Notes: a model not told the origin generated them from the letters alone. Positions 10,501 through 18,881 are shown, numbered from the stretch's first letter. The stretch is DNA of 64,000 bases from Acinetobacter sp. TR3 (GCF_027105055.1 NZ_CP114264.1:3100001-3164000), one strand, 5' to 3'. A program made the numbers and translations.

Positions 10501-10953
10501 ATGACTGAATTTTCTTACTTGGATAATCAAGTGTGTTTTGCAATGTATTCCGCGACCAATGCAATGATTCGCCAATATCGTCCTTTGCTTCAGGAATATG
10601 ATCTGACCTATCCGCAGTTTATTGTGTTACTGGCTTTGTATGAAAAGGACAATGTAACGTTGTCTGAAATTGGTCAAAAGACCTTTTTTGATTCGGGCAC
10701 GCTGACGCCAATTATTAAAAAACTTGAAGAAAAACAGTTTTTAAAGCGCATTGCAGTGAAAGAAGATGAACGTATGAAAAAGGTGATTTTGCTTGAAAAA
10801 GCACTTGCTGCAAAAGATGAAATTACCTTAATTCCGTTTAAACTCGCCTGCTCTTTAGGTGTTGATCCAAATGATTTGGTGGCAATTCATAATCTATGCC
10901 ATCGTTTTTTAAAGGGTTTAGAGGATTCTAAACTCGAAAGTTTGAGTGAATAA
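10501..10953 (+). CDS. ohrR: OhrR-type MarR family redox regulator
   Basis: Winged-helix repressor of the MarR family. The N-terminal LDNQVCFAMYSATNAMIRQYRPLL, with Cys12, matches the reactive-cysteine region of OhrR proteins, which release DNA when this Cys is oxidised by organic peroxides. The winged helix follows (LSEIGQKTFFDSGTLTPIIKKLEEKQFLKR, about 56-85), then a dimerisation helix. A GAGGAG ribosome site lies six bases before the ATG. No ohr peroxidase gene is adjacent; the likely target is the divergent glutathione peroxidase gene plus the downstream DUF3565 gene. Confidence 0.85.
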   Translation: MTEFSYLDNQVCFAMYSATNAMIRQYRPLLQEYDLTYPQFIVLLALYEKDNVTLSEIGQKTFFDSGTLTPIIKKLEEKQFLKRIAVKEDERMKKVILLEKALAAKDEITLIPFKLACSLGVDPNDLVAIHNLCHRFLKGLEDSKLESLSE

Positions 10954-11142
10954 ATGCAGCAAGCCATTGTTGGATTTCATCTCGATGACGAAGGACATTT
11001 CGTTGCTGATCTCGCATGTGGTCATACGCAACATGTACGCCATGACCCACCGTGGCAAAATCGCCCTTGGGTTTTGACGGAGCAAGGGCGTAAAGAAAAG
11101 TTAGGGGTGATGTTGGAATGTAAAAAGTGTGAGGAAGAGTGA
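10954..11142 (+). CDS. DUF3565 family small protein
   Basis: A 62-residue protein starting directly after the ohrR TAA, so probably translated with it. The family pattern is QAIVGFHLDDEG, CGHTQHVRHDPPWQNRPWV and a terminal CKKC. The Cys-Gly-His plus CxxC arrangement could bind a metal, but no function is established to my knowledge. Its TGA stop overlaps the outer edge of a dif-like site. Confidence 0.85.
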   Translation: MQQAIVGFHLDDEGHFVADLACGHTQHVRHDPPWQNRPWVLTEQGRKEKLGVMLECKKCEEE

Positions 11143-11168
11143 TTCACATAAGAGATTTTATGTTAAAT
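11141..11168 (+). other. dif-like (pdif-type) XerC/XerD site, module 1 left
   Basis: A 28-base site with XerC-like arm GATTCACATAA, spacer GAGATT and XerD arm TTATGTTAAAT. The XerD arm is identical to that of the E. coli dif site; the XerC arm keeps the inner CATAA core but is degenerate outside. The orientation is C then D, so the XerD arm points into the cassette. It overlaps the stop codons of the DUF3565 and RloB-like genes. Confidence 0.7.
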
Positions 11169-11903
11169 GTGTGTTTCAATGAAGCATTGATATTGCTCAT
11201 CAAATGAGTAATTTTGAGTACGATCTGAGATATTTTTTAGTAATAGCACAAGGCTATGTATATTTGTAATAGGGTTATTTGAGTTTACCTGTACTTGTTG
11301 CTCATATAGTCGAATAGAATTATGAATAGCGTGATTATATTGAGAGGCTAACGCTTCAATAATATCTGTATTAGTTTCAGAATACTCAGGTGCATATGTC
11401 TTTTTAAAATGCTCTTTAACAGTATCACCAATAGATTTCTTTCCTTTCGATTGGAATGGCCGGGGATTACATTCATAATGGAGAAGAAACCAAATCTCTA
11501 TACAAGGAAATGAATAAATAGGGATAATTTGTTTGAAATCAGAATTTATTTTTGACAAAATTTCTAAATGTCTTTTATTTCTTACAGTGTCTAAGTCAAA
11601 AATACAGAAAATATAATTTAACTCCATTTCTGTATCTTTTAGTTTGATAGCCTCTTCTTCAGCCTCTCTCAATATACCTGTACAAGCTGTACTAACACTT
11701 TTCCTTGATTTAACAGTACCTAAACTTAATATTTGGATTAATTTATTAAAGTATATATTTTCTGAATGCCCCTCAGTCAATATTAAAATATTAGGAATGA
11801 TAGAACGATTGCCAACATTACGTGCTTTTCGAGTTTCCTTTTGAGAGTTCCGTCTTTCTTTGTTTGCAGAAATACGTTTTTTAGCTATATCGTCACTACC
11901 CAT
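11163..11903 (-). CDS. RloB/AbiLii-family defence protein
   Basis: A 246-residue protein with a lysine/arginine-rich N-terminus, then the RloB pattern: NILILTEGHSENIYF (Glu44), a central FCIFDLDTVRNKRH with Asp103 and Asp105, and IYSFPCIEIWFLLHYE at about 129-144. The spacing of acidic residues resembles a TOPRIM-like nuclease core, which is inference. The RloB family includes AbiLii, the second component of the lactococcal AbiL abortive-infection system. It lies 14 bases after an AAA-family ATPase gene, the usual pairing. It looks A/T-richer than its neighbours, and its stop codon lies inside a dif-like site. Confidence 0.85.
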   Translation of the reverse strand: MGSDDIAKKRISANKERRNSQKETRKARNVGNRSIIPNILILTEGHSENIYFNKLIQILSLGTVKSRKSVSTACTGILREAEEEAIKLKDTEMELNYIFCIFDLDTVRNKRHLEILSKINSDFKQIIPIYSFPCIEIWFLLHYECNPRPFQSKGKKSIGDTVKEHFKKTYAPEYSETNTDIIEALASQYNHAIHNSIRLYEQQVQVNSNNPITNIHSLVLLLKNISDRTQNYSFDEQYQCFIETHI

Positions 11904-11917
11904 ATCTGATTCTCAAA

Positions 11918-13156
11918 TTATCCAAAAAATGGAGTAGCGCCATATCTTCCTGTCAGATAGCGCAACTCCCAATTTTCTCTATCGTTTCTTGGATTGAATT
12001 CTAGCAAAGAATAGATAGAGGAAACTTGAGATTTATCTTTTTCCACGAAATAAATTTGATCTTTTCTCAAACATTCTTGGTTAATTAAGTGAGTATCATG
12101 TGTGACGCAAATTAATTGATTATTAGTAGTCCTATTGAATTCTTTCAGAAAATTTTTAACTAATAGTGGGTGCAATGCTGAACTTAATTCATCGACATAA
12201 AAAGTCTTTTCAAATTTTTTATAATTATTCAACAATAATGAAGATAGAGCAAAAAGCTTACGTGTCCCTTGAGACTCTAATTCTAAATCAAATGGTTCAA
12301 GTTCATTATCTGAGTTTTTGTGGAAAGTTTTAATGTCGTAGTAATATCGGTTTTTAAGATCTTCGATAATTCTTTCTTGAACCTCTGGAGTAAAATCATT
12401 ATTTTTAATAATTTGTTCAGCAAGTGATCCTTTATCTACACTAATATCTAAAATATCAATATCTTGATCTTTTAAAAATTTTAAAAAATTTTCCTTAAAT
12501 TGATTGTCAGAGTGAATACTTTTAGCGGTATCCTCTAATGAAAATTGTTCAGATAAAGTGTTAGCAAACCAATCATAGATAGTTTTTAAAAATTGACTAT
12601 TTTCTTTTACCATCTTTGATAAGTATAAAACGTTGGGTAACGTTTTTAGGGCTGTATCTTCATAGATTCTTTTCGGTTTTAAATCAGTACCAATATTATA
12701 TTCATATTCTCCAGATTCATTTAAATCTCTAGTAAAAATGTTCTTTTTATACTTTTTAGGGTAATAAGAAAGGTGTTCATGAAATACTTTTTTTTTGTCT
12801 AATACCAAATAATAGTTATATCTAATATCTGCACAAAAGAAATTAACTTCAAAAGAGGTTGGAGCATTCTTTTGTTCTTTATCTAGAAGAAATGGAATTA
12901 ACTCAAAAGGTTCATCTAGCTTTTTTTCTGTCGAATTAATGATTAACTGTTTAAGAAAATGGATTGCTGATAAAAAATTAGATTTCCCTGAAGCATTCGC
13001 ACCATAAATCACAATAGTTTTTAGGAGCTTTAAGCCTTTTTCTGGAGTGTCTAACAAGTGATCTGGATGAATATCATAAGGAGGCTCAGCGACAAAACTT
13101 AAAGTTTGTTGCTCTTTAAAAGATAAGAAATTTTCGATTGTAAAATCAATAATCAT
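11918..13156 (-). CDS. RloA/AbiLi-like AAA (ABC-class) ATPase
   Basis: A 412-residue ATPase of the AAA_15/AAA_21 type, related to SMC/RecF-like overcoming-lysogenisation-defect ATPases. Walker A is YGANASGKSN (51-60), Walker B is TFYVDELSSALHP (from about 318), and the H-loop is CVTHDTHLI (352 region). The N-terminal MIIDFTIENFLSFKEQQTLSF is typical of the class. Such ATPases act as sensor partners of RloB-type effectors in abortive infection; this role is known for AbiL and inferred here. It is the first gene of a two-gene unit and is bounded by inverted dif-like sites. Confidence 0.87.
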   Translation of the reverse strand: MIIDFTIENFLSFKEQQTLSFVAEPPYDIHPDHLLDTPEKGLKLLKTIVIYGANASGKSNFLSAIHFLKQLIINSTEKKLDEPFELIPFLLDKEQKNAPTSFEVNFFCADIRYNYYLVLDKKKVFHEHLSYYPKKYKKNIFTRDLNESGEYEYNIGTDLKPKRIYEDTALKTLPNVLYLSKMVKENSQFLKTIYDWFANTLSEQFSLEDTAKSIHSDNQFKENFLKFLKDQDIDILDISVDKGSLAEQIIKNNDFTPEVQERIIEDLKNRYYYDIKTFHKNSDNELEPFDLELESQGTRKLFALSSLLLNNYKKFEKTFYVDELSSALHPLLVKNFLKEFNRTTNNQLICVTHDTHLINQECLRKDQIYFVEKDKSQVSSIYSLLEFNPRNDRENWELRYLTGRYGATPFFG

Positions 13157-13265
13157 GCTGAAACCTTGTTATCTTGGATGTTTTATCCATGAAATTATTA
13201 TTGTGTATATTTAAATATATATCAAACTTTATTTAATACAAGTATCATTTATTTAGATTTTTTAA

Positions 13266-13293
13266 AATTAACATAATACAGCTTATGCGTAAT
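13266..13293 (-). other. dif-like (pdif-type) XerC/XerD site, module 1 right
   Basis: On the plus strand: AATTAACATAA (XerD arm), TACAGC spacer, TTATGCGTAAT (XerC arm). Read on the minus strand this is ATTACGCATAA, GCTGTA, TTATGTTAATT. The orientation is inverse to the site at 11141-11168, so both XerD arms face the RloA/RloB-like genes. Confidence 0.75.
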
Positions 13294-13341
13294 CACCCAA
13301 ATTAGTCATTTTATTTCAATATCTTATAATGTTAAGTACAA

Positions 13342-13368
13342 CCTGATTCTTAGCAATCAGGCTTTTTA
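13342..13368 (+). terminator. Orphan plus-strand terminator
   Basis: Stem CCTGATT pairing with AATCAGG, followed by CTTTTTA on the plus strand. No plus-strand gene ends nearby; the last one upstream is the DUF3565 gene, ending 2.2 kb away on the far side of module 1. It was probably the ohrR operon terminator before the cassette arrived. Confidence 0.65.
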
Positions 13369-13420
13369 TGGATTTTTCACATTTCACACCTATTTTTAAT
13401 CATGATTTGCAATCAAAATA

Positions 13421-13443
13421 AAAGGAAGCTTAGGCTTCCTTCC
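13421..13443 (-). terminator. pyrE terminator
   Basis: Stem AAGGAAGC pairing with GCTTCCTT around a 4-base loop, T-rich on the minus strand, 16 bases beyond the pyrE stop. Confidence 0.75.
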
Positions 13444-13457
13444 CTACTATCTAAAAT

Positions 13458-14108
13458 TTAGATGCCATATTTTTCACGATAAGCCTGCATATTTGCCAAT
13501 GCTTCTTTCTCACCTTTTGCATCCAAATAATCCATCAAATCTTTCATCGTGATTAAAGCATGTACAGGGATTTCAAGTTCTTTTTGTACTTCCTGAATCG
13601 CAGAAAGCTCACCCTGACCACGTTCTTGACGATCTAACGCAACCAACACCCCTGCAATCGTCGCACCTGCATTTTTTAAAATAGTCACAACTTCACGAAT
13701 CGCAGTCCCCGCAGTGATCACATCATCAATGATCCAAACTTTTTGCCCTGCAACCGATGCGCCAACCAACACACCACCTTCACCATGATCTTTGGCTTCT
13801 TTACGATTAAAACCCCAAGGAACACTCTTACCATGTACTTGAGACAATGCCACTGCAGTCGCGGCAACAAAAGGAATACCTTTATAAGCAGGGCCAAAAA
13901 TCACACCAACGTTTTCACACTGAACCAATTTATCGGCATAACCTTGTGCTAACAAAGACAACGCTTCGCCATCATTGAGCAAACCTGCGTTAAAGAAATA
14001 AGGACTGACACGACCTGATTTTAAGGTAAACTCACCAAATTTAAGCACACCACGTGATAATGCGAGTTCGATAAAAGCTTGCGGATGAAATGACACAGGC
14101 GTTGTCAT
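13458..14108 (-). CDS. pyrE: Orotate phosphoribosyltransferase
   Basis: Makes OMP from orotate and PRPP in pyrimidine synthesis. The PRPP-binding motif [16 protein letters not shown] is clear, as are [16 protein letters not shown] and [11 protein letters not shown] use the ATG at 14108 ([10 protein letters not shown], 216 aa), the family's normal length; the frame is open further upstream, but those residues would run into the divergent crc promoter. It is divergent from crc, the same neighbourhood as in Pseudomonas. Confidence 0.97.
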   Translation of the reverse strand: MTTPVSFHPQAFIELALSRGVLKFGEFTLKSGRVSPYFFNAGLLNDGEALSLLAQGYADKLVQCENVGVIFGPAYKGIPFVAATAVALSQVHGKSVPWGFNRKEAKDHGEGGVLVGASVAGQKVWIIDDVITAGTAIREVVTILKNAGATIAGVLVALDRQERGQGELSAIQEVQKELEIPVHALITMKDLMDYLDAKGEKEALANMQAYREKYGI

Positions 14109-14149
14109 ATAAGGTGCTCCAAATTCTTTAATTGAGGTTAAACAGACGT

Positions 14150-14974
14150 ATGATACCAAAGGATCGCTATCCAAGTGATGTAAAAATTCTTCGAGTGGTT
14201 TCAATTAACGTAAATGGTCTACGTTCATCTGTGACCAAAGGTCTGCTTGAGTGGTTAGAACAGTCCGATGCCGATGTGGTGTGCATGCAAGAAAGCCGCA
14301 TCACCCATGAACAATGGACACATAAATTTAAACCTGAAGGTTGGTACACACATCTATTCCCTGCTGAACGTGCAGGTTATGCAGGCACAGCCATTTATAG
14401 TCGCTTACCTTTTGTCTCTGTGCAAAATGGCTTAGGCTTTGAATTGGCAGATTCGCAAGGACGTTTTATCACGGCGGAATTCGATTTAGGTCTGTCACAC
14501 CCTGTTCATATTGCTTCGTTATACTTGCCGTCAGGTTCAAGCGGTGATGAAGCACAAGCACGTAAAGATTTGTTTCTTCAAGAATATGCCCAAATACTCA
14601 AACAATGGCGAGATGAAAATAAATCCATCATCGTGTGTGGTGACTACAATATCGTGCATAAACGTATTGATATTAAAAACTGGTCAGGCAATCAGAAATC
14701 ATCTGGCTGTTTACCGCATGAACGCGCATGGCTCGACCATATTTATGATGAACTTGGCTATGTAGATACCTTCCGTGAGGTACGAAAAGAAGCCGAATTG
14801 TATTCATGGTGGTCAAATCGTGGGCAAGCACGTGCGAAAAATGTCGGTTGGCGTATCGACTATCAAGCATGTTCTCCTGATTGGAAAGCACGCACTGCAA
14901 ATGCTTGGGTGTATAAAGAACAATGGTTTAGTGACCATGCACCTGTGATTATTGATTATAAAATACACGAATAA
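14150..14974 (+). CDS. crc: Crc / exodeoxyribonuclease III family protein
   Basis: Endonuclease/exonuclease/phosphatase fold of 274 residues. Its position beside pyrE and its overall similarity match Crc, which in Pseudomonas acts with Hfq in carbon catabolite repression. Unlike Pseudomonas Crc as I remember it, the canonical ExoIII residues are present: CMQES (Glu), GDYNIVH (Asp, Asn), GWRIDY (Asp) and SDHAPV (Asp-His). It could therefore still be a nuclease. I place the start at the ATG at 14150; an upstream TTG at 14132 is in frame. An imperfect palindrome just after the stop (AGTGAACA/TGTTCACT) may be a weak terminator. Confidence 0.85.
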   Translation: MIPKDRYPSDVKILRVVSINVNGLRSSVTKGLLEWLEQSDADVVCMQESRITHEQWTHKFKPEGWYTHLFPAERAGYAGTAIYSRLPFVSVQNGLGFELADSQGRFITAEFDLGLSHPVHIASLYLPSGSSGDEAQARKDLFLQEYAQILKQWRDENKSIIVCGDYNIVHKRIDIKNWSGNQKSSGCLPHERAWLDHIYDELGYVDTFREVRKEAELYSWWSNRGQARAKNVGWRIDYQACSPDWKARTANAWVYKEQWFSDHAPVIIDYKIHE

Positions 14975-15069
14975 GTGAACACTTGTTCACTTTACCCGTC
15001 TCTTTAGCTTACATATCATGTCGTTTTTTGTGTATTTTTATTTACCAGCTGTAACGGCATTATAGCACC

Positions 15070-15217
15070 ACGGCACAGGGAAGCGGTCAGGATGACCAAA
15101 AAGGAATAGGACGCCGTAGGAAGACAAAATAAACTTAGATTAAGTTTATTTGCAAGGATGAGACATTGGACGTTGAAATGAGACCCGCATGATCAGGATG
15201 ATTAGATGCGGGTTTTC
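15070..15217 (+). ncRNA. Probable CsrA/RsmA-binding sRNA (RsmX/Y/Z-like), copy 1
   Basis: Intergenic region with eight GGA motifs in about 120 bases (at 15079, 15090, 15103, 15109, 15119, 15156, 15168 and 15196). One lies in the loop of a perfect hairpin, GGTC-AGGAT-GACC at 15085-15097; another in the loop of the terminator (CCCGCAT/ATGCGGG at 15184-15212, loop AGGAT, then TTTTCTCTTTTT). An 11-bp central hairpin spans 15127-15151. A CTTACA GacA half-site at 15008-15013 ends 44 bp before a possible -10 (CATTAT, 15058-15063). No credible coding frame was seen. The role as a CsrA sponge is inferred from motif density and structure. The rest of the 14975-15415 gap holds only A/T-rich promoter-like sequence. 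Confidence 0.7.
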
Positions 15218-15415
15218 TCTTTTTCAGATATTAAATATTTTTCCCCTGCTTTGTATTTAGCAATTTTGTTCAAAAAATAAGAAAGATTTGGTCATTTAAT
15301 CTACGCTTAATACATAACATCAATTAACTTGATAAAAATTTTCAACTGGTACATTCCCTGTCTTTTACGTTAGGCTTTAAGGCATATCTTTCATTGTGTT
15401 GTTATGGTTTTCAGT

Positions 15416-15766
15416 ATGTTTAAAATTTATGGTATTAAAAATTGTAGTTCAATGAAAAAGGCTTTCGATGCCTTACAAGTACAAGGTATTGCTTACGAAT
15501 TTCATGATTATAAAAAACAAGGGATTGATGCTGACACTTTAGCAATTTGGCTAAAAGAGATTGGCGCAGATAAGGTCCTAAATAAAAAAGGTACGACTTG
15601 GCGTAAATTAACCGAAGCAGAACAGACACATGCAACCAGTAATCAGGAAAATTTGATTGAAACTTTAATTGCTCAGCCGAGTTTGATTAAACGTCCCGTT
15701 TTACAAACGCCTGAAGGCTTTGTCATTGGCTTTGATGAAGCGACTTATCAAGCTTTATCAGCATAA
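15416..15766 (+). CDS. ArsC/Spx-family reductase-like protein (YffB type)
   Basis: Thioredoxin-fold protein of 116 residues. FKIYGIKNCSSMKKAFDAL carries the single active-site Cys (CSS rather than CxxC), followed by VLNKKGTTWRKL and the cis-proline region IKRPVLQT, as in YffB/ArsC-like proteins. Such proteins are suspected glutathione-linked reductases; the substrate is not known. I prefer the ATG at 15416 (MFKIYG) over one four codons upstream, to match the family N-terminus. It is convergent with the DUF2147 gene. Confidence 0.85.
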   Translation: MFKIYGIKNCSSMKKAFDALQVQGIAYEFHDYKKQGIDADTLAIWLKEIGADKVLNKKGTTWRKLTEAEQTHATSNQENLIETLIAQPSLIKRPVLQTPEGFVIGFDEATYQALSA

Positions 15767-15791
15767 ATGACTTATTCCCATTAATAGAAAT

Positions 15792-15823
15792 AAAAAACCG
15801 AGTCATGAGACTCGGTTTTTTTA
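15792..15823. terminator. Bidirectional terminator
   Basis: Stem AACCGAGTC pairing with GACTCGGTT (loop ATGA), with A-runs on one side and T-runs on the other, between two convergent genes. Confidence 0.85.
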
Positions 15824-15837
15824 CGCTTAAAGTGTGA

Positions 15838-16275
15838 TTAGTTTGCACGAATCCAAGTTTGGTTACGACCAAGCGCCGCTACACCGATATAACCGCGTAA
15901 TTTAAGCTTTTTACCACCTTCGATGATTTCAGCTTTCAATTTATAAGTTTTGCCATTCTTAGGATCGATAATCGAACCACCATCATAATTTACGCCACCC
16001 ACATTTTTAAGGCTATGAACAATCGTTACGCCCTTTAATGTCTTGTTATGAAATGTTCCTTCGCATTTTGAACATGCATTCTCTTGACCTGGAACTAAAT
16101 ATTTTTGAATAGATGCTGTAAGCGTGCCATCCTTCAGCTCCGTAAATTTCACGATCGCTTTTGGCTGTTTTGTTTCATCATCAATGGTTTGCCAAACTGA
16201 GCCATTTAATATATCTGCTGCATTGGCAAAAGTTGTTAAACCGAGCAATCCAAATGCTAAAGCAATTTTCTTCAT
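15838..16275 (-). CDS. DUF2147 secreted protein
   Basis: A 145-residue exported protein. The signal peptide MKKIALAFGLLGLTTFANA ends in an AxA cleavage site, followed by a beta-rich DUF2147 domain (GSVWQTIDDETKQPKAIVKF, YDGGSIIDPKNGKTYKLKAEI, LKLRGYIGVAALGRNQTW). A CSKC motif near the centre could form a disulfide or bind metal. I use the ATG at 16275 because it gives a clean signal peptide. A more diverged paralogue lies at 51149-51613. Function unknown. Confidence 0.88.
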   Translation of the reverse strand: MKKIALAFGLLGLTTFANAADILNGSVWQTIDDETKQPKAIVKFTELKDGTLTASIQKYLVPGQENACSKCEGTFHNKTLKGVTIVHSLKNVGGVNYDGGSIIDPKNGKTYKLKAEIIEGGKKLKLRGYIGVAALGRNQTWIRAN

Positions 16276-16451
16276 TTTTGTAATATCCTTAAGGGGTCTT
16301 TTCAAGACTAAGAGTATTGAGAATTTTTATCAATATTGCAATTCTTGATTATGACTATTGGGTATACTTTGAGCAAAAACAAAGCACTGCTTTTATTGCA
16401 GCGCAAGTCAAAACTCTTATTTATATATTGACCTAACAATATGGAAAAATT

Positions 16452-17363
16452 ATGAAACTTGGTACTGTTTGGAAATATTATTTTACTGAATCATTACTAA
16501 AAGCGACCATTCGTACGCCGAGTCAGTTTAATTTAGCCCCGAATGCTTTGCGACCTTTATTAGACCAACTTTGTCGTCTATTCCCTCAAAATCCAACAGT
16601 ACAAATTCGACCATTGCGCTTAGCGGGTGTTCGTGGCGAAGAGATCAAAGCACAAGCATCGGCCACTCAACTAATTTTCCATATTCATGGCGGCGCTTTT
16701 TTCTTAGGTAGTTTAAATACCCATCGTGCTCTCATGACCGATATTGCCGCACGAACCCAAATGCAAGTGGTTCATGTCGATTATCCTTTAGCACCTGAGC
16801 ATGCTTTTCCCGAAGCCATTGATGCAATTTTTGATGTTTATCAAGCATTGTTAGTGCAAGGTATTAAGCCCAAAGATATTATTATTTCAGGTGACTCTTG
16901 TGGGGCAAACCTTGCATTGGCATTGTGCCTAAGACTAAAAGCACAACCTGAGTTAATGCCAAGTGGTTTAATTCTCATGTCACCCTATTTAGATCTCACC
17001 TTAACCAGTGAATCATTACGCTTTAATCAAAAACATGATGCCCTGCTCTCTATTGAAGCCTTACAAGCAGGAATTAATCATTACTTAAAAGATGGTGTAC
17101 AAGCGGATGATCCCCGTGTTTCTCCTCTATTTGATGATCTTAAAGGCTTACCGCCAACACTGGTGCAAGTCGGCTCAAAAGAAATTTTACTGGATGATTC
17201 AAAACGCTTTAGAGAAAAAGCAGAAAAAGCGGGCGTCAAAGTACACTTTAAACTGTATACAGGCATGTGGCATAACTTCCAAATGTTTAATGCATGGTTC
17301 CCTGAAGCCAAACAAGCTTTAGCAGACATTGCGGATTTTGCTCATGCAATTGATCGTGATTAA
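16452..17363 (+). CDS. Alpha/beta hydrolase, hormone-sensitive-lipase-type esterase
   Basis: A 303-residue carboxylesterase. The oxyanion-hole motif HIHGGAFFLGS, the nucleophile elbow GDSCGANLAL (Ser), and a late Asp and His (LLDDSKRF and MWHNFQMF) form the catalytic set of family IV bacterial esterases. No signal peptide is evident, so it is probably cytoplasmic. Substrate unknown. No operon partner is apparent. Confidence 0.9.
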   Translation: MKLGTVWKYYFTESLLKATIRTPSQFNLAPNALRPLLDQLCRLFPQNPTVQIRPLRLAGVRGEEIKAQASATQLIFHIHGGAFFLGSLNTHRALMTDIAARTQMQVVHVDYPLAPEHAFPEAIDAIFDVYQALLVQGIKPKDIIISGDSCGANLALALCLRLKAQPELMPSGLILMSPYLDLTLTSESLRFNQKHDALLSIEALQAGINHYLKDGVQADDPRVSPLFDDLKGLPPTLVQVGSKEILLDDSKRFREKAEKAGVKVHFKLYTGMWHNFQMFNAWFPEAKQALADIADFAHAIDRD

Positions 17364-17643
17364 AACATAATTTGATGATTTTGCAGAAAATGGTCAGCTA
17401 TGTCTGACCATTGTCATTCTTAATTCATTTTTGTCATTATAAGAACAAACTGATCGAATATTTAGATTAAGCTTCCTTTTTCAAAGAATTTTTCCTCTCC
17501 TAATTTACATTAAAAAGCACATAGCTAGACTTACTTCTCATTCTAAAGGTGCTATTGTTATTTTAATAATCGTTTAATAATATTTTTGACAACGAATTTA
17601 CACTAATAACGTTTCTTAGGAATCTCATTGCATATAAGGAAAC

Positions 17644-18837
17644 ATGCCAATGATGAGGATTCATTGTAAGAGATTAGTTGACAGAGAAAAATGGAATTTC
17701 TCGCAGTTCTGGGAACATGAACCATTAATTAATTGGAACATGTTAAAGAAATGTATTTTGTTGCTAATCTTAGCCTCACTTATGAGTCTATTTGGAATTA
17801 TTTGGGACAGTTTTGTCTTGCTCAATCCATTTACATGGCAATGGGTAAATTTACCGTTGGTTCGATCTAAACTTTGGACCAATGTAATCATGCTTTTTGT
17901 CTTTTTAAGTTTGATTGTGCCCTGCTTTATTTATAAAGATAAATCTTGGGTAAAAGAAATCATTCCGATTTTAAGCGTACAGATCTTTACTGTTTTACTC
18001 TGTCATACAGGCTATCTGATTGGCAGTTTTAGTCCTGCAACCATGGTTGCCTATGTCAGTGTCGTGGGAGTAGGTCTGGTTCTGTTTGATCGTAAAATGA
18101 TTTATTGTGCGCTGGTGCCAGCAACAATCGCACTGCTGTTTTGCAACTTTTTAAGTATGTATGGTGTCCTACAATATGCACCGATATTTAAGCTAGAAGT
18201 CCTGAATCAAGCTCAAATGCATCCTTTTTGGGTTGGCAGCATGTTTTTCTTCTTATTGCCAATTTTAATTGCTTGTTTACTGCTATTTGAAAGTCTACTC
18301 AAACAATGGCGAATTCGAGAAACAGCTATTCAAGTACTTAGTCGTTTAGATCCGCTCACGAATGTGATGAATCGTCGTAGTATTAGCAATCACTTAGAGC
18401 GCTTACATCAGCAACCCAATCAACTGTACTCGATTGTATTACTTGATTTAGATCATTTTAAAAATATTAACGATCATTTTGGGCATAGCGTGGGGGATCA
18501 AGTGTTGGTCAATGTTGCAAAATGTTTGGCGAATAATTTACGTGACCGAGATATGATTGGGCGCTTTGGGGGCGAGGAATTTATTTTATTATTGCCCAAT
18601 ACTACGCCTGCACAAGCACAAAATGTGGCTGAGCGCTGTCGCTTAGCGATTAGTGAGTTACAATTTACCTCAGAAGATCATCAAGAGTTTTCTATCAGTG
18701 CCAGTTTTGGAATCAGTAGCACACTCAGTGCCGATGAACCTCATTTAATTATTAGTCAGGCAGATCAAGCATTGTATGCGGTAAAAGCATCTGGTCGAAA
18801 TCAAGTTAAAATTTTTACTGAACTTTTCTTAAATTAA
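17644..18837 (+). CDS. Membrane diguanylate cyclase (GGDEF)
   Basis: A 397-residue protein with about six N-terminal transmembrane helices (roughly residues 35-215) serving as a membrane sensor, then a GGDEF domain. The active site is GGEEF at residues 309-313; an RxxD inhibitory site (RDRD) lies five residues before it, so product feedback by c-di-GMP is expected. DPLTNVMNRRS and LLDLDHFKNINDHFGH are intact. No EAL domain. An AAGGA ribosome site precedes the ATG. The signal sensed is unknown. Confidence 0.93.
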   Translation: MPMMRIHCKRLVDREKWNFSQFWEHEPLINWNMLKKCILLLILASLMSLFGIIWDSFVLLNPFTWQWVNLPLVRSKLWTNVIMLFVFLSLIVPCFIYKDKSWVKEIIPILSVQIFTVLLCHTGYLIGSFSPATMVAYVSVVGVGLVLFDRKMIYCALVPATIALLFCNFLSMYGVLQYAPIFKLEVLNQAQMHPFWVGSMFFFLLPILIACLLLFESLLKQWRIRETAIQVLSRLDPLTNVMNRRSISNHLERLHQQPNQLYSIVLLDLDHFKNINDHFGHSVGDQVLVNVAKCLANNLRDRDMIGRFGGEEFILLLPNTTPAQAQNVAERCRLAISELQFTSEDHQEFSISASFGISSTLSADEPHLIISQADQALYAVKASGRNQVKIFTELFLN

Positions 18838-18840
18838 TCC

Positions 18841-18870
18841 AATAAAGGCATCCAAAGATGCCTTTATTTT
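18841..18870. terminator. Bidirectional terminator
   Basis: Stem AAAGGCATC pairing with GATGCCTTT, A-rich on one side and T-rich on the other, between the convergent cyclase and GST genes. Confidence 0.8.
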
Positions 18871-18881
18871 TGATCTGTTGT

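Noticed and set aside
13266..13293. The possibility that one of the dif-like sites is the true chromosomal dif
   Set aside because: The sites come as two inverted pairs around accessory genes, and the neighbourhood gives no sign of a replication terminus; a terminus site is normally single.
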